Assembly (NCBI RefSeq): GCF_014863605.1
Contig: NZ_CP062252.1
Span: 877,001 to 941,000 of the forward strand
Source of the DNA: Pseudomonas allokribbensis
GTDB lineage: Bacteria > Pseudomonadota > Gammaproteobacteria > Pseudomonadales > Pseudomonadaceae
Reading direction: 5' to 3'
Length of the DNA: 64,000 nucleotides
The notes under the pieces are model-generated. The model made no database searches. It was not told the DNA's origin and saw only the letters and a program-made list of their open reading frames with translations. A program made the translations under genes and the position numbers. Shown here piece after piece: positions 52,727 to 63,607 of the stretch (positions are counted from its first letter, which is position 1; each line of letters begins with the position of its first letter).

Positions 52727-53110
52727 ATGCTGGAAACAGTCGTAGTCGTTTTTCATCTGCTGGGTGCATTGGGCGTAGTTGCTCTGGTTTTGCTGCAGCA
52801 GGGTAAGGGTGCGGACGCTGGCGCGTCTTTCGGAGCAGGTGCTTCAAATACTGTGTTCGGAAGCCAAGGTTCCTCTACCTTTCTTAGTAAGTTTACTGCT
52901 ATACTTGCCGCCGGTTTCTTCATGACCAGCTTGGGGTTAGGATACTTTGCTAAAGAGAAGGCTCATCAGCTGACTCAGGCAGGTTTGCCAAACCCGGCAG
53001 TGTTGGAAGTTCCAAAGCAACAACCGGCTTCTGATGATGTCCCGGTGCTTCAAGAGCAAAAGTCGGCTACTCCAGCGACTGACGTACCTCCAGCTCAAGA
53101 GCAGAAGTAA
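52727..53110 (+). CDS. secG: Preprotein translocase subunit SecG
   Basis: A 127-residue membrane protein of the SecYEG channel. Two membrane segments (about 2-20 and 55-73) flank the conserved [20 protein letters not shown] loop. The start at 52727 ([12 protein letters not shown]) is preceded by CGGGAAACTG; the longer frame lies in tpiA. The C-terminal tail is Pro/Gln-rich and variable. Followed by two tRNA genes. Confidence 0.95.
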   Translation: MLETVVVVFHLLGALGVVALVLLQQGKGADAGASFGAGASNTVFGSQGSSTFLSKFTAILAAGFFMTSLGLGYFAKEKAHQLTQAGLPNPAVLEVPKQQPASDDVPVLQEQKSATPATDVPPAQEQK

Positions 53111-53132
53111 GAAGGGTTTCAAACGTAGTATT

Positions 53133-53218
53133 GCCGAGGTGGTGGAATTGGTAGACACGCAACCTTGAGGTGGTTGTGCCCATAGGGTGTAGGGGTTCGA
53201 GTCCCCTTCTCGGTACCA
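53133..53218 (+). tRNA. tRNA-Leu (GAG)
   Basis: An 86-nt class II tRNA. Acceptor GCCGAGG pairs with the 3' TCTCGGT before ACCA, the anticodon loop TTGAGGT gives GAG, a long variable arm is present, and CCA is encoded. Confidence 0.96.
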
Positions 53219-53315
53219 ATTAGTCAGGAGAGCCCGCTGTTGCGGGCTTTCTTGCAGGTGGAAGGTTACATTGACCCTACTGGGGATCGGTCGTATACTT
53301 CCGCCCCAGCTTTGT

Positions 53316-53392
<77 letters not shown>

Positions 53393-53400
53393 GTTTAAGG

Positions 53401-53422
53401 AGCCCCTTTTAAGGGGCTTTTT
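53401..53422 (+). terminator. Terminator after tRNA-fMet
   Basis: AGCCCCTT/AAGGGGCT around a TT loop, then TTTTT. Partial readthrough would be needed if rimP is served from upstream. Confidence 0.85.
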
Positions 53423-53530
53423 GTTAGCTGGACACTTTCAACGCCGCTGTTCGACGGCGTTTCAAGGATGGGCGTTTCGCCCATTTTTTTATTTTGCATA
53501 GCATGCACATACATGCACGAGGGGGTTCAG

Positions 53531-53989
53531 GTGTCGAGCAAGCTAGAAGAGTTGCAGGCCTTGCTGGCCCCGGTGGTCGTGGCCCTAGGCTATGAATGCT
53601 GGGGTATTGAGTTTTCGGCTCAAGGTCGCCACTCAATGTTGCGCGTTTATATCGATAAGGAAGGCGGCGTACTGGTGGACGATTGCGCCATCGTCAGCCG
53701 TCAGATCAGCGGTGTGCTGGATGTTGAAGATCCGATATCCGTTGAATACACCCTTGAAGTTTCCTCGCCAGGCATGGAACGCCCACTGTTCACTCTTGAG
53801 CAGTTTGCCAAATATGTCGGTGAACAAGTGAAGATCAAGCTGCGCTCGCCTTTTGAAGGACGACGCAACTTTCAGGGCCTTCTGCGCGGTGTAGAAGAAC
53901 AGGATGTCGTGGTGCAGGTAGATGACCATGAATTCCTGTTGCCGATCGATATGATCGACAAGGCCAACATTATTCCCAGTTTTGACTGA
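53531..53989 (+). CDS. rimP: Ribosome maturation factor RimP
   Basis: A 152-residue 30S assembly factor. The N-terminal domain has [18 protein letters not shown] and the C-terminal domain has [17 protein letters not shown]. The start is GTG at 53531 ([12 protein letters not shown]), with a GAGGGGG ribosome site 5-12 bases upstream; the frame is open 21 codons further but lacks family similarity. First protein gene of the rimP-nusA-infB operon. Confidence 0.95.
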   Translation: MSSKLEELQALLAPVVVALGYECWGIEFSAQGRHSMLRVYIDKEGGVLVDDCAIVSRQISGVLDVEDPISVEYTLEVSSPGMERPLFTLEQFAKYVGEQVKIKLRSPFEGRRNFQGLLRGVEEQDVVVQVDDHEFLLPIDMIDKANIIPSFD

Positions 53990-54036
53990 GACGCGGATCC
54001 CGCGGATCCAATGGCTTGCGAAAGGCGAGGCGTACG

Positions 54037-55518
54037 ATGAGCAAAGAAGTACTGCTGGTTGTTGAGTCGGTATCCAATGAAAAGGGCGTACCGGCAAGCG
54101 TAATTTTTGAAGCGCTGGAGCTGGCTCTGGCCACTGCTACCAAAAAGCGTTTTGAAGACGAAGTTGATCTGCGTGTGGAAATCAACCGCCACACCGGTTC
54201 TTACGAAACTTTCCGTCGCTGGACGGTCGTCGAAGAGAATGATCTCGATGATCCGGCCATCGAAACCTGGCCAAGCAAGGTTGCTGAAACGCATCCTGGC
54301 GCCAAGGTTGGTGACGTCGTCGAAGAAAAGATCGAATCCATCGAATTCGGCCGCATTGCTGCGCAGACCGCCAAGCAGGTCATCGTGCAGAAAGTGCGCG
54401 AAGCCGAGCGCGCTCAAGTGGTTGACGCTTATCGCGAGCGCCTGGGAGAAATCATCTCCGGCACCGTGAAAAAAGTGACCCGCGACAACGTGATCGTCGA
54501 CCTGGGTAATAACGCTGAAGCGTTGCTGGCCCGTGAAGACATCATCTCTCGCGAAACCTTCCGTGTTGGCGTGCGTCTGCGTGCGCTGCTCAAGGAAATC
54601 CGCACCGAGAACCGTGGCCCGCAGTTGATCCTGTCGCGTACCGCGCCGGAAATGCTGATCGAGCTGTTCCGTATCGAAGTGCCGGAAATCGCTGAAGGCC
54701 TCATCGAAGTCATGGCCGCTTCCCGTGATCCGGGTTCGCGCGCCAAGATCGCTGTCCGCTCCAAGGACAAACGCATCGACCCGCAGGGCGCGTGCATCGG
54801 TATGCGCGGTTCGCGCGTCCAGGCCGTGTCGGGCGAGTTGGGTGGCGAGCGTGTCGATATCGTCCTGTGGGACGATAACCCGGCGCAGTTCGTGATCAAT
54901 GCCATGTCGCCGGCAGAAGTGGCGGCCATCATCGTTGATGAAGATGCCCACGCCATGGACATCGCCGTTGGCGCAGACAATCTGGCTCAGGCCATCGGTC
55001 GTGGTGGTCAGAACGTGCGTCTGGCGAGCCAGCTGACTGGCTGGACCCTGAACGTGATGACCGAATCGGACATCCAGGCTAAGCAACAAGCGGAAACCGG
55101 CGACATCCTGCGCAACTTCATCGACGAGCTGGAAGTCGACGAAGAGCTGGCTCAGGTGCTGGTTGACGAAGGCTTCACCAGCCTGGAAGAGATTGCCTAC
55201 GTACCGTTGGAAGAAATGCTCAACATCGACGGCTTTGACGAAGACATCGTCAACGAGCTTCGTGCTCGTGCCAAGGATCGCTTGTTGACCAAAGCCATCG
55301 CTACTGAGGAAAAGCTGGCAGACGCCCATCCGGCCGAAGACCTGCTCTCGCTTGAGGGTATGGACAAGGATTTGGCGATGGAACTGGCGGTGCGCGGCGT
55401 AATTACCCGCGAAGACCTGGCCGAGCAGTCTATTGACGACCTGCTCGACATCGACGGCATTGACGATGATCGTGCCGGCAAGTTGATCATGGCCGCCCGA
55501 GCCCACTGGTTCGAGTAA
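54037..55518 (+). CDS. nusA: Transcription termination/antitermination factor NusA
   Basis: A 493-residue RNA polymerase-binding factor: N-terminal domain, S1 (about 130-200, [20 protein letters not shown]), two KH domains ([37 protein letters not shown]) and two acidic C-terminal repeats ([18 protein letters not shown]...). The ATG at 54037 follows GCGAGGCG and gives the conserved [12 protein letters not shown]. Order rimP-nusA-infB is universal in gammaproteobacteria. Confidence 0.97.
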   Translation: MSKEVLLVVESVSNEKGVPASVIFEALELALATATKKRFEDEVDLRVEINRHTGSYETFRRWTVVEENDLDDPAIETWPSKVAETHPGAKVGDVVEEKIESIEFGRIAAQTAKQVIVQKVREAERAQVVDAYRERLGEIISGTVKKVTRDNVIVDLGNNAEALLAREDIISRETFRVGVRLRALLKEIRTENRGPQLILSRTAPEMLIELFRIEVPEIAEGLIEVMAASRDPGSRAKIAVRSKDKRIDPQGACIGMRGSRVQAVSGELGGERVDIVLWDDNPAQFVINAMSPAEVAAIIVDEDAHAMDIAVGADNLAQAIGRGGQNVRLASQLTGWTLNVMTESDIQAKQQAETGDILRNFIDELEVDEELAQVLVDEGFTSLEEIAYVPLEEMLNIDGFDEDIVNELRARAKDRLLTKAIATEEKLADAHPAEDLLSLEGMDKDLAMELAVRGVITREDLAEQSIDDLLDIDGIDDDRAGKLIMAARAHWFE

Positions 55519-55545
55519 TTAGGCGCGGCCTGAGGAGAGAAATGC

Positions 55546-58065
55546 ATGACGCAAGTCACGGTGAAACAACTGGCCGATGAGGTCAAAACACCGGTAGAGC
55601 GCCTGTTGCAGCAGATGCGTGAGGCAGGTCTGCCGCACACCGCCGCCGAAGAACATGTGACTGACAGTGAGAAGCAATCCCTGCTGACTCACTTGAAGAG
55701 CAGCCACAAGGCGAAAGTGGAAGAACCACGCAAGATCACGCTGCAGCGTAAAACCACCAGCACCCTGCGTGTGGCTGGCAGCAAAAGCATCAGCGTTGAA
55801 GTCCGCAAGAAGAAAGTTTTCGTACAGCGTAGCCCGGAAGAAATCGAAGCCGAGCGCAAGCGTGAACTGGATGAGCGTCGCGCAGTAGAAAATGCTGCCC
55901 GTCAAAAGGCTGAAGAAGAAGCCCGTGTTCGCGCCGAAGAAGAAGCGCGTCGCCAGCCTGCTGCTGCATCGACCGCCACTTCCGAGCCTGTTGCAGCACC
56001 TGCGCCAGCCGCTGAACCTGTGCGCGAAGCTGCGCCGGTTGTGGCTGCAGCGCCAGCTGCCGACGCTCGCAAGCGCGACGAACAGCGCCGTCCGGACAAA
56101 CCACGTGCCGACGACAACAACCGTCGCGGCAGTGGCGATGGCGAGCGCAAAAACGCTCCGCATCGCGCTTCGGTCAAGGAAAAGGCACCGGCTCCACGTG
56201 TGGCGCCACGCACTACCGATGAAGAAAGCGATGGCTTCCGTCGCGGCGGTCGCGGCAAGGCCAAGTTGAAGAAACGCAACGCCCACGGTTTCCAGAACCC
56301 TACCGGTCCTGTCGTGCGTGAAGTGAAGATCGGCGAAACCATCACTGTTGGCGATCTCGCTCAACAGATGTCGGTGAAGGCTGCTGAAATCATCAAGTTC
56401 ATGTTCAAACTGGGTACTCCAGCGACCATCAACCAGGTGCTTGATCAGGAAACTGCTCAGCTGGTAGCCGAAGAACTGGGCCACAAAGTGACCCTGGTCA
56501 GCGACACCGCCCTGGAAGATTCCCTGGCCGAGTCCCTGAAGTTTGAAGGTGAAGCCGTTTCCCGTGCTCCAGTCGTGACCGTAATGGGCCACGTTGACCA
56601 CGGTAAGACTTCCCTGCTCGACTACATCCGTCGTGCCAAGGTAGCTGCAGGCGAAGCCGGCGGCATCACCCAGCACATCGGTGCGTACCACGTTGAAACC
56701 GACCGTGGCATGGTGACGTTCCTCGACACCCCTGGTCACGCCGCGTTTACCGCAATGCGTGCCCGTGGTGCCAAGGCGACCGACATCGTGATCCTGGTGG
56801 TTGCGGCGGACGACGGCGTGATGCCACAAACCATCGAAGCCGTTCAGCACGCTGTTGCTGCTGGTGTTCCGCTGGTGGTTGCGGTGAACAAGATCGACAA
56901 GCCGGGCGCTGATCTCGATCGCATCCGTAGCGAACTGTCGGCCCACGGCGTGACCTCCGAAGAGTGGGGTGGTGACACTCCATTCGTTCCGGTCTCCGCG
57001 AAGATGGGTACCGGCGTCGACGAACTGCTTGAAGCTGTATTGCTGCAAGCCGAAGTTCTCGAACTGACTGCAACCCCATCGGCTCCTGGCCGTGGTGTCG
57101 TGGTTGAATCGCGTCTGGACAAGGGCCGTGGCCCGGTGGCGACTGTTCTGGTTCAGGACGGTACTCTGCGTCAAGGCGACATGGTGCTGGTCGGCTCGAA
57201 CTACGGCCGCGTGCGCGCCATGCTCGACGAGAACGGCAAGCCGATCAAGGAAGCAGGTCCGGCCATTCCGGTCGAGATCCTCGGTCTGGACGGTACGCCT
57301 GATGCTGGCGACGAGATGAGCGTGGTTGCCGACGAGAAGAAGGCCCGTGAAGTGGCTCTGTTCCGTCAAGGCAAGTTCCGCGAAGTCAAACTGGCTCGCG
57401 CTCACGCCGGCAAGCTGGAAAATATCTTCGAAAGCATGGGTCAGGAAGAGAAGAAGACGCTCAACATCGTCCTCAAATCCGACGTCCGTGGTTCGCTGGA
57501 AGCATTGCAGGGCGCTCTGAACGGCCTGGGCAACGACGAAGTGCAAGTGCGCGTGGTCGGTGGCGGTGTCGGTGGTATCACCGAATCCGACGCCAACCTG
57601 GCACTGGCTTCCAACGCTGTACTGTTCGGCTTCAACGTGCGTGCCGATGCCGGCGCACGGAAGATCGTCGAGCAGGAAGGTCTGGATATGCGTTACTACA
57701 ACGTAATCTACGACATCATCGAAGACGTCAAGAAAGCCCTGACCGGTATGCTTGGCAGCGATGTTCGCGAGAACATCCTCGGTGTGGCCGAAGTACGTGA
57801 CGTGTTCCGTTCGCCTAAGTTCGGCGCTATCGCCGGCTGCATGGTGATCGAGGGTACTGTTCACCGTAACCGTCCGATCCGCGTACTGCGTGAAGACATC
57901 GTGATCTTCGAAGGCGAGCTGGAATCCCTGCGCCGCTTCAAGGATGACGCTTCCGAAGTACGTGCCGGCATGGAATGCGGTATCGGCGTGAAGAGCTACA
58001 ACGACGTCAAAGTCGGTGACAAGATCGAAGTCTTCGAGAAGGTTCAGGTTGCTCGCAGCCTCTGA
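55546..58065 (+). CDS. infB: Translation initiation factor IF-2
   Basis: An 839-residue GTPase that brings fMet-tRNA to the 30S subunit. The N-terminal small HTH domain ([20 protein letters not shown]) is followed by a long charged, Ala/Pro-rich linker (about 95-245) and the GTPase core with G1 GHVDHGKT near 348, DTPGHAAF and NKIDKPGAD, then domains II to IV. Alternative internal starts are known for E. coli infB; I did not find a compelling one. GAGGAGAG precedes the ATG. Confidence 0.97.
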   Translation: MTQVTVKQLADEVKTPVERLLQQMREAGLPHTAAEEHVTDSEKQSLLTHLKSSHKAKVEEPRKITLQRKTTSTLRVAGSKSISVEVRKKKVFVQRSPEEIEAERKRELDERRAVENAARQKAEEEARVRAEEEARRQPAAASTATSEPVAAPAPAAEPVREAAPVVAAAPAADARKRDEQRRPDKPRADDNNRRGSGDGERKNAPHRASVKEKAPAPRVAPRTTDEESDGFRRGGRGKAKLKKRNAHGFQNPTGPVVREVKIGETITVGDLAQQMSVKAAEIIKFMFKLGTPATINQVLDQETAQLVAEELGHKVTLVSDTALEDSLAESLKFEGEAVSRAPVVTVMGHVDHGKTSLLDYIRRAKVAAGEAGGITQHIGAYHVETDRGMVTFLDTPGHAAFTAMRARGAKATDIVILVVAADDGVMPQTIEAVQHAVAAGVPLVVAVNKIDKPGADLDRIRSELSAHGVTSEEWGGDTPFVPVSAKMGTGVDELLEAVLLQAEVLELTATPSAPGRGVVVESRLDKGRGPVATVLVQDGTLRQGDMVLVGSNYGRVRAMLDENGKPIKEAGPAIPVEILGLDGTPDAGDEMSVVADEKKAREVALFRQGKFREVKLARAHAGKLENIFESMGQEEKKTLNIVLKSDVRGSLEALQGALNGLGNDEVQVRVVGGGVGGITESDANLALASNAVLFGFNVRADAGARKIVEQEGLDMRYYNVIYDIIEDVKKALTGMLGSDVRENILGVAEVRDVFRSPKFGAIAGCMVIEGTVHRNRPIRVLREDIVIFEGELESLRRFKDDASEVRAGMECGIGVKSYNDVKVGDKIEVFEKVQVARSL

Positions 58066-58136
58066 CTCGCGCACTTCAAGGGCCACGTCGGGCCGTCGCA
58101 TGAACATGCGCGGCACGGCGTCAGGACTCTAAACGC

Positions 58137-58170
58137 AACGCCCGGTCTGGCTTTTGTCAGGCCGGGCGTT
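58137..58170 (+). terminator. Hairpin between infB and rbfA
   Basis: A 13-bp stem (AACGCCCGGTCTG with CAGGCCGGGCGTT, one G-T) and an 8-base loop. It is followed by GTTTGCC rather than a long T-run, so at most a partial terminator. Confidence 0.6.
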
Positions 58171-58224
58171 TGCCGCTTTCAGACCTTGCGGGTTTCACCG
58201 CGGGGCAGTAACAGGTAACAAATC

Positions 58225-58626
58225 ATGGCAAAAGAATACAGCCGTACCCAACGTATCGGCGATCAGATGCAGCGTGAGCTGGCCCAACTGATCCGTCGTG
58301 AAGTCAAAGACCCGCGCGTCGGCCTGGTCACCATTACCGCTGTTGAAGTCAGCCGTGACGTCGGTCACGCCAAGATTTTCATCACCGTGATGGGGCAGGA
58401 CAACGCTGAAGACATCGCGCAAAGCATCAAGGTGCTCAATGCTGCCGCCGGTTTCCTGCGCATGCAGTTGGCCCGTGAGATGAAGCTGCGCAGCGTGCCG
58501 CAATTGCACTTCCACTACGACGAAAGCGTCGTGCGTGGCGCGCACCTGTCGGCCCTGATCGAGCGCGCCGTGGCTGAGGACAATCAGCACGTGGTTGCGG
58601 CAGAACCCGAAGACACCAAGGAGTAA
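58225..58626 (+). CDS. rbfA: Ribosome-binding factor A
   Basis: A 133-residue KH-type 30S maturation factor. Diagnostic are [17 protein letters not shown] near 6-22, the [17 protein letters not shown] strand near 30-46 and the [18 protein letters not shown]-terminal helix. Between infB and truB as in E. coli. Confidence 0.97.
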   Translation: MAKEYSRTQRIGDQMQRELAQLIRREVKDPRVGLVTITAVEVSRDVGHAKIFITVMGQDNAEDIAQSIKVLNAAAGFLRMQLAREMKLRSVPQLHFHYDESVVRGAHLSALIERAVAEDNQHVVAAEPEDTKE

Positions 58627-58630
58627 CTCG

Positions 58631-59548
58631 GTGGCTCAGGTCAAACGTATCCGTCGTAACGTCAGCGGCATCATCCTGCTCGACAAGCCGCTGGGGTTCA
58701 CCTCCAACGCCGCGTTGCAGAAGGTTCGCTGGCTGCTCAATGCCGAGAAGGCCGGGCACACCGGCAGTCTCGACCCACTGGCCACCGGCGTGCTGCCGTT
58801 GTGCTTTGGCGAGGCGACCAAGTTCTCGCAATACCTGCTCGATTCCGACAAGGGTTACGAAACCCTGGCGCAACTGGGCAAGACCACCACCACGGCAGAC
58901 GCCGAAGGCGAGGTTTTGCAGGAGCGTCCGGTGACCGTTGGTCAGGCCGACATTGAGGCGGTCCTGCCGAAATTTCGCGGGCAAATCAGTCAGATACCGC
59001 CGATGTACTCGGCCCTCAAGCGTGATGGCCAGCCGCTGTACAAGTTGGCCCGTGCAGGCGAAGTAGTGGAGCGTGAACCGCGTTCTGTTACTATTGCGCG
59101 CTTGGAATTGCTGGCCTTCGAAGGTGATACTGCGCGTCTTGCGGTGGATTGCAGCAAGGGCACCTATATTCGTACCCTGGTGGAGGATATCGGTGAGCAA
59201 CTCGGTTGTGGTGCGTACGTCGCTGAATTGCGCCGTACCCAGGCCGGGCCTTTCACCCTGGCGCAGACCGTGACCCTCGAAGAGCTTGAAGCGGTACATG
59301 CCGAAGGCGGCAACGAAGCGGTCGACCGCTTCCTGATGCCATCGGACAGCGGCCTGCAGGATTGGCCACTGCTGCACTTCTCGGAACACAGTGCGTTCTA
59401 CTGGCTCAACGGCCAGCCGGTACGTGCTCCGGATGCTCCGAAGTTCGGCATGGTGCGGGTACAGGATCACAACGGTCGCTTCATCGGTATCGGTGAAGTG
59501 AGCGAAGACGGGCGTATCGCGCCGCGTCGACTGATTCGGTCAGAATGA
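58631..59548 (+). CDS. truB: tRNA pseudouridine(55) synthase TruB
   Basis: A 305-residue enzyme making pseudouridine 55 in the T-loop of tRNAs. The catalytic Asp is in [23 protein letters not shown] near residue 45; the PUA-like end is at 240-305. The start is GTG at 58631, five bases after the rbfA stop and 8 bases after AAGGAG; the longer frame overlaps rbfA without support. Confidence 0.97.
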   Translation: MAQVKRIRRNVSGIILLDKPLGFTSNAALQKVRWLLNAEKAGHTGSLDPLATGVLPLCFGEATKFSQYLLDSDKGYETLAQLGKTTTTADAEGEVLQERPVTVGQADIEAVLPKFRGQISQIPPMYSALKRDGQPLYKLARAGEVVEREPRSVTIARLELLAFEGDTARLAVDCSKGTYIRTLVEDIGEQLGCGAYVAELRRTQAGPFTLAQTVTLEELEAVHAEGGNEAVDRFLMPSDSGLQDWPLLHFSEHSAFYWLNGQPVRAPDAPKFGMVRVQDHNGRFIGIGEVSEDGRIAPRRLIRSE

Positions 59549-59555
59549 CCGGAAA

Positions 59556-59670
59556 CCAGCCTGTGTAACAGCAGGCTGGCGAGTGTGGCTGTTAACAGGC
59601 ACGGTCACTACTCATTTATAGATACAGGGATTTGTCCCTGGCCTGTTGAAACTGTTTTTGAAACAGTTTC
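59556..59670 (+). promoter_or_regulatory. rpsO leader with two hairpins
   Basis: CCAGCCTG/CAGGCTGG (59556-59563 with 59572-59579) and GAAACTGTTT/AAACAGTTTC (59648-59657 with 59661-59670). The second ends 20 bases before the rpsO start and could be an S15 autoregulatory structure, as rpsO leaders often are; structural conservation with known S15 leaders was not tested. Confidence 0.45.
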
Positions 59671-59689
59671 CTGATAAAAGGATTGCCTC

Positions 59690-59959
59690 ATGGCTCTCGA
59701 CGTTCAAGAAAAAGCTCAAATCGTAGCTGACTACCAGCAAGCTGTTGGTGACACTGGTTCGCCAGAAGTGCAAGTTGCACTGCTGACCGCCAACATCAAC
59801 AAACTGCAAGGTCACTTCAAGGCCAACGGTAAAGACCACCACTCCCGTCGTGGTCTGATCCGCATGGTAAACCAGCGTCGCAAGCTGCTGGACTACCTGA
59901 AAGGCAAGGACGTGAGCCGTTACAGCGCTCTGATCGCTCGCCTGGGTCTGCGTCGCTAA
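59690..59959 (+). CDS. rpsO: 30S ribosomal protein S15
   Basis: An 89-residue 16S rRNA-binding protein. The motif [21 protein letters not shown] and the C-terminal [21 protein letters not shown] are conserved. The ribosome site AAAAGGA lies 9 bases before the ATG. It precedes pnp as in most gammaproteobacteria. Confidence 0.98.
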   Translation: MALDVQEKAQIVADYQQAVGDTGSPEVQVALLTANINKLQGHFKANGKDHHSRRGLIRMVNQRRKLLDYLKGKDVSRYSALIARLGLRR

Positions 59960-59986
59960 TCAGCGATTGCGCTAGAGGTTGGTTGT

Positions 59987-60025
59987 CTGTCGTGCGTCAG
60001 TGGGATTCCCGCTGGCGCATGGCAG
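59987..60025 (+). promoter_or_regulatory. RNase III-type hairpin in the pnp leader
   Basis: An uninterrupted 18-bp stem (with a few G-T pairs; 59987-60004 with 60008-60025) and a 3-base loop between rpsO and pnp. In E. coli, RNase III cuts the equivalent hairpin and PNPase then destabilises its own mRNA. The same autocontrol is likely here. Confidence 0.75.
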
Positions 60026-60153
60026 GCTCCCAGCCTCAAGTTTTATCTGGATACACGTTTTACCCCGGACAGACGTCGGGCCGATTCCCGGCATTGCCCA
60101 AGAATTTCGCAAGAAACCAGTTCCCCCAAGAGCCACAAAGAAGGTAGGACACC

Positions 60154-62259
60154 GTGAACCCGGTAATCAAAAAATTCCAGTTCGGTCAGTCGACCGTTAC
60201 CCTCGAGACTGGCCGTATCGCCCGTCAGGCCTCCGGCGCAGTATTGGTCACCGTTGACGACGACGTCAGCGTATTGGTGACTGTAGTCGGTGCAAAACAA
60301 GCCGATCCGGGCAAGGGTTTCTTCCCTCTGTCCGTTCACTACCAGGAAAAGACTTACGCTGCCGGTAAGATCCCTGGCGGTTTCTTCAAGCGTGAAGGCC
60401 GTCCTTCCGAGAAAGAAACCCTGACTTCCCGACTGATCGACCGTCCGATCCGTCCGCTGTTCCCAGAAGGTTTCATGAACGAAGTGCAGGTTGTCTGCAC
60501 CGTCGTTTCCACCAGCAAGAAGACCGATCCGGACATCGCTGCGATGATCGGTACCTCGGCTGCCCTGGCGATCTCGGGCATTCCGTTCGACGGTCCGATC
60601 GGCGCCGCTCGCGTTGCCTTCCACGAAAGCACCGGCTACCTGCTGAACCCGACTTACGAGCAGCAAGCTGCTTCGAGCCTGGACATGGTCGTTGCCGGTA
60701 CTTCGGACGCCGTGCTGATGGTTGAATCGGAAGCCAAAGAGCTGACCGAAGACCAGATGCTGGGCGCGGTACTGTTCGCTCACGACGAGTTCCAGGTTGT
60801 GATCAACGCAGTCAAAGAACTGGCCGCTGAAGCCGCCAAGCCAACCTGGACCTGGGCACCTGCTCCAGAAGCCACCGAACTGCTGGGCGCTATCCGTGCC
60901 GAGTTCGGCGAAGCGATCTCCCAGGCTTACACCATCACCATCAAGGCCGACCGTTACGCTCGCCTGGGTGAGTTGAAGGATCAGGTTGTTGCCAAGCTGT
61001 CCGGTGAAGAAGGCCAGCCTTCGGCTTCCGACGTCAAAGCCGCTTTCGGCGAAATCGAATACCGCACCGTTCGCGAAAACATCGTAAACGGCAAGCCACG
61101 TATCGACGGTCGCGACACCCGCACCGTGCGTCCGCTGAACATCGAAGTCGGCGTTCTGCCGAAGACCCACGGTTCGGCGCTGTTCACCCGTGGCGAAACC
61201 CAGGCTCTGGTAGTCGCGACGCTGGGCACCGCCCGTGACGCACAGTTGCTGGACACCCTGGAAGGCGAGAAAAAAGACCCGTTCATGCTGCACTACAACT
61301 TCCCTCCGTTCTCGGTGGGCGAGTGTGGTCGCATGGGTGGCGCCGGTCGTCGTGAAATCGGTCACGGCCGTCTGGCCCGTCGTTCGGTTTCGGCGATGCT
61401 GCCTGCCGCTGACGTGTTCCCGTACACCATCCGTGTGGTTTCGGAAATCACCGAATCCAACGGTTCGAGCTCGATGGCTTCCGTTTGCGGCGCTTCCCTG
61501 GCCCTGATGGACGCTGGTGTTCCGATGAAGGCACCGGTTGCCGGTATCGCCATGGGTCTGGTTAAAGAAGGCGAGAAATTCGCTGTTCTGACCGACATCC
61601 TGGGTGACGAAGACCACCTGGGCGACATGGACTTCAAAGTAGCCGGTACCGCCAAAGGCGTCACCGCGCTGCAGATGGACATCAAGATCAAGGGCATCAC
61701 CGAAGAGATCATGGAAATCGCTCTGGGCCAAGCCCTGGAAGCGCGCCTGAACATCCTCGGCCAGATGAACCAGATCATCGGCCAGTCGCGTACCGAGCTG
61801 TCGGCCAATGCTCCGACCATGATCGCGATGAAGATCGACACCGACAAGATCCGTGACGTTATCGGTAAAGGTGGCGCGACCATCCGTGCGATCTGCGAAG
61901 AAACCAAGGCTTCGATCGACATCGAAGACGACGGTTCGATCAAGATCTTCGGCGAAACCAAGGAAGCGGCTGAAGCTGCACGTCAGCGCGTTCTGGGTAT
62001 CACCGCAGAAGCCGAGATCGGCAAGATCTACGTCGGCAAGGTTGAGCGCATCGTCGACTTCGGCGCATTCGTCAACATCCTGCCAGGCAAGGATGGTCTG
62101 GTTCACATCTCGATGCTGAGCGACGCTCGCGTAGAGAAAGTGACCGACATCCTGAAAGAAGGCCAGGAAGTGGAAGTACTGGTACTGGACGTGGACAACC
62201 GCGGCCGTATCAAACTGTCCATCAAAGACGTGGCAGCGGCCAAGGCTTCGGGCGTTTAA
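60154..62259 (+). CDS. pnp: Polyribonucleotide nucleotidyltransferase
   Basis: A 701-residue 3'-5' phosphorolytic exoribonuclease of the degradosome. Two RNase PH-like domains (1-215 and 310-540; [19 protein letters not shown] is in the second), then KH ([20 protein letters not shown] near 570) and S1 (near 622-690). The start is GTG with AAGGTAGGA upstream. Ends at a strong terminator. Confidence 0.98.
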   Translation: MNPVIKKFQFGQSTVTLETGRIARQASGAVLVTVDDDVSVLVTVVGAKQADPGKGFFPLSVHYQEKTYAAGKIPGGFFKREGRPSEKETLTSRLIDRPIRPLFPEGFMNEVQVVCTVVSTSKKTDPDIAAMIGTSAALAISGIPFDGPIGAARVAFHESTGYLLNPTYEQQAASSLDMVVAGTSDAVLMVESEAKELTEDQMLGAVLFAHDEFQVVINAVKELAAEAAKPTWTWAPAPEATELLGAIRAEFGEAISQAYTITIKADRYARLGELKDQVVAKLSGEEGQPSASDVKAAFGEIEYRTVRENIVNGKPRIDGRDTRTVRPLNIEVGVLPKTHGSALFTRGETQALVVATLGTARDAQLLDTLEGEKKDPFMLHYNFPPFSVGECGRMGGAGRREIGHGRLARRSVSAMLPAADVFPYTIRVVSEITESNGSSSMASVCGASLALMDAGVPMKAPVAGIAMGLVKEGEKFAVLTDILGDEDHLGDMDFKVAGTAKGVTALQMDIKIKGITEEIMEIALGQALEARLNILGQMNQIIGQSRTELSANAPTMIAMKIDTDKIRDVIGKGGATIRAICEETKASIDIEDDGSIKIFGETKEAAEAARQRVLGITAEAEIGKIYVGKVERIVDFGAFVNILPGKDGLVHISMLSDARVEKVTDILKEGQEVEVLVLDVDNRGRIKLSIKDVAAAKASGV

Positions 62260-62286
62260 TCACCCCGTCGCTTTAACGCAATAAAA

Positions 62287-62320
62287 ATGCCCCGCCGTGA
62301 AAACGGCGGGGCATTTTTTT
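62287..62320 (+). terminator. Terminator of the rimP-pnp operon
   Basis: A 12-bp stem ATGCCCCGCCGT/ACGGCGGGGCAT with a GAAA loop followed by T7. Confidence 0.95.
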
Positions 62321-62388
62321 GCCTGCGAAATATCGAGACATTCGGCGAAGTTGCCGACCTTCAAGACCAGTGCTAGGTTTAGCCCACC

Positions 62389-62464
62389 GCCCGTGTAGCT
62401 CAGCCGGTAGAGCAGCGCACTCGTAACGCGAAGGTCGCAGGTTCGATTCCTGTCTCGGGCACCA
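62389..62464 (+). tRNA. tRNA-Thr (CGU)
   Basis: A 76-nt tRNA. Acceptor GCCCGTG/TCGGGC-type pairing, anticodon loop CTCGTAA giving CGU, T-loop GTTCGATTC, encoded CCA. The last anticodon-stem pair is A-C (position 31 with 39) where a U is expected. Confidence 0.95.
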
Positions 62465-62470
62465 CTTCTC

Positions 62471-62974
62471 TTATTTCACCTTGCGGCTCAACTCCTCGAC
62501 GGTACGTTTGAGCTGATCCATCGCGCGATCCTGGTCGTTGAGCTTCTGTTTGAGGCTGGAGATTTCGCTGTTGCTCGAACTGGAGCTGGAGCCGCTGTTG
62601 CGCTTGAGGTCCTCGACCTGACGGCTCAGCGTATCGAGCTGACGGTCCTGTTCCTTGACCTTGTTCTTCAGATCGTCGATTTCTCTGCCGCTGGAGCTTG
62701 AGCTGGAACCGCTGCTGCGCTTGAACTCTTCGATCTGACGCGACTGGTCGTTGACGGTGTCGCGCATCTTTTTCAGTTCCTCGACACCGATGCCGCTCTT
62801 GATCACTACGTCTTTGCCGAAATCGTTGTGAATGGCGGAGATCTGGTCGCCATAGGAAGGGCTGCTGCTACTCAGTTCAACTGCCATTGCGCTGGCCGGC
62901 AGGGCCAGGGTGCCCAGCAGGGCGGTCAGAGCGGTGGCGGACACAACAGAAGCAATCTTCGAAAAGCTGCGCAT
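62471..62974 (-). CDS. Exported coiled-coil protein with Ser-rich linkers
   Basis: A 167-residue protein starting at 62974 (MRSFSKIASVVSA), with a signal peptide cut near LPASA-MA. The mature part has three heptad-repeat segments (about 60-85, 95-125 and 135-165) separated by two runs of the form SSGSSSSSS. The segments resemble each other (EEFKRSSG / EDLKRNSG; DLKNKVKEQDRQLDTL / SLKQKLNDQDRAMDQL), so the protein arose by internal duplication. I do not recognise a function; a periplasmic trimeric or dimeric spacer is plausible. The reading frame is open upstream to 63022, but the signal peptide favours 62974. Confidence 0.75.
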   Translation of the reverse strand: MRSFSKIASVVSATALTALLGTLALPASAMAVELSSSSPSYGDQISAIHNDFGKDVVIKSGIGVEELKKMRDTVNDQSRQIEEFKRSSGSSSSSSGREIDDLKNKVKEQDRQLDTLSRQVEDLKRNSGSSSSSSNSEISSLKQKLNDQDRAMDQLKRTVEELSRKVK

Positions 62975-63250
62975 CACTGGGTTTCCTTGTGAACAGCGAA
63001 GGTAAGTGCCGACATGGCACATCGCTATGACTTGGAATTCCGGTTTATGTTCCCCAGGTCAACTTTTTTTGGGAGAGATGTAAAGACCCGTGTAATTCGC
63101 TCGCCAAACGTCCTATATTCGTTGTCTGCATGAGCATCGCCCAGCAGTTTTCAGATGATCCCGAATGGTTCCGAAGGCCGGACAATCCGCGTCAGAGAGA
63201 TCCTTGATGATCCAGATCCATCTTCCATTCCCATGATCAGCGAGAACGAC

Positions 63251-63556
63251 ATGACTGTGAAAGAATTGACCCAAGAGCAAAGGCACGAACAGGCGCTGGA
63301 AAAGTACAAACTTGATGCGTCGGAGCTGATGGACGAGATCAAGGATCTGAGTCCCGATGAGCAGAAAGATCAGATCCAATGGGCGTTCGAAGACGAAGCC
63401 GAAGCCCAGGGATTGCAGCCGTGGGAACTGACGCTCAAATACACCAGCACCCCTGAAGAGTTCGAGGCCAAGCGCCTGGAGCTGCACAAGGAGGCGGCTG
63501 AAGTGTTGGGCGTCGAGTGGGAAGAATACTGCGAGATGAACAATCTGGTGGTCTGA
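63251..63556 (+). CDS. DUF6388 family protein
   Basis: A 101-residue acidic, helical cytoplasmic protein (MTVKELTQEQRHEQALEKYK, LSPDEQKDQIQWAFEDEAEA, LGVEWEEYCEMNNLVV), matching my recollection of the Pseudomonas DUF6388 family, function unknown. The start is uncertain: 63251 has GCGAGAAC upstream, while ATGs at 63233 and 63155 extend the frame through codons unlike the rest. Confidence 0.7.
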   Translation: MTVKELTQEQRHEQALEKYKLDASELMDEIKDLSPDEQKDQIQWAFEDEAEAQGLQPWELTLKYTSTPEEFEAKRLELHKEAAEVLGVEWEEYCEMNNLVV

Positions 63557-63560
63557 AACA

Positions 63561-63593
63561 AAAACGCCAGCCTCGAAAGGGCTGGCGTTTTTT
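63561..63593. terminator. Bidirectional terminator before nadC
   Basis: AACGCCAGCC (63563-63572) pairs with GGCTGGCGTT (63580-63589), with A-rich sequence before and TTTTTT after. Confidence 0.92.
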
Positions 63594-63607
63594 ATTGCGC
63601 GCTCGAT

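Noticed and set aside
55519..58116. Long open frame antisense to infB
   Set aside because: Same coding-bias artefact; infB is intact on the plus strand.
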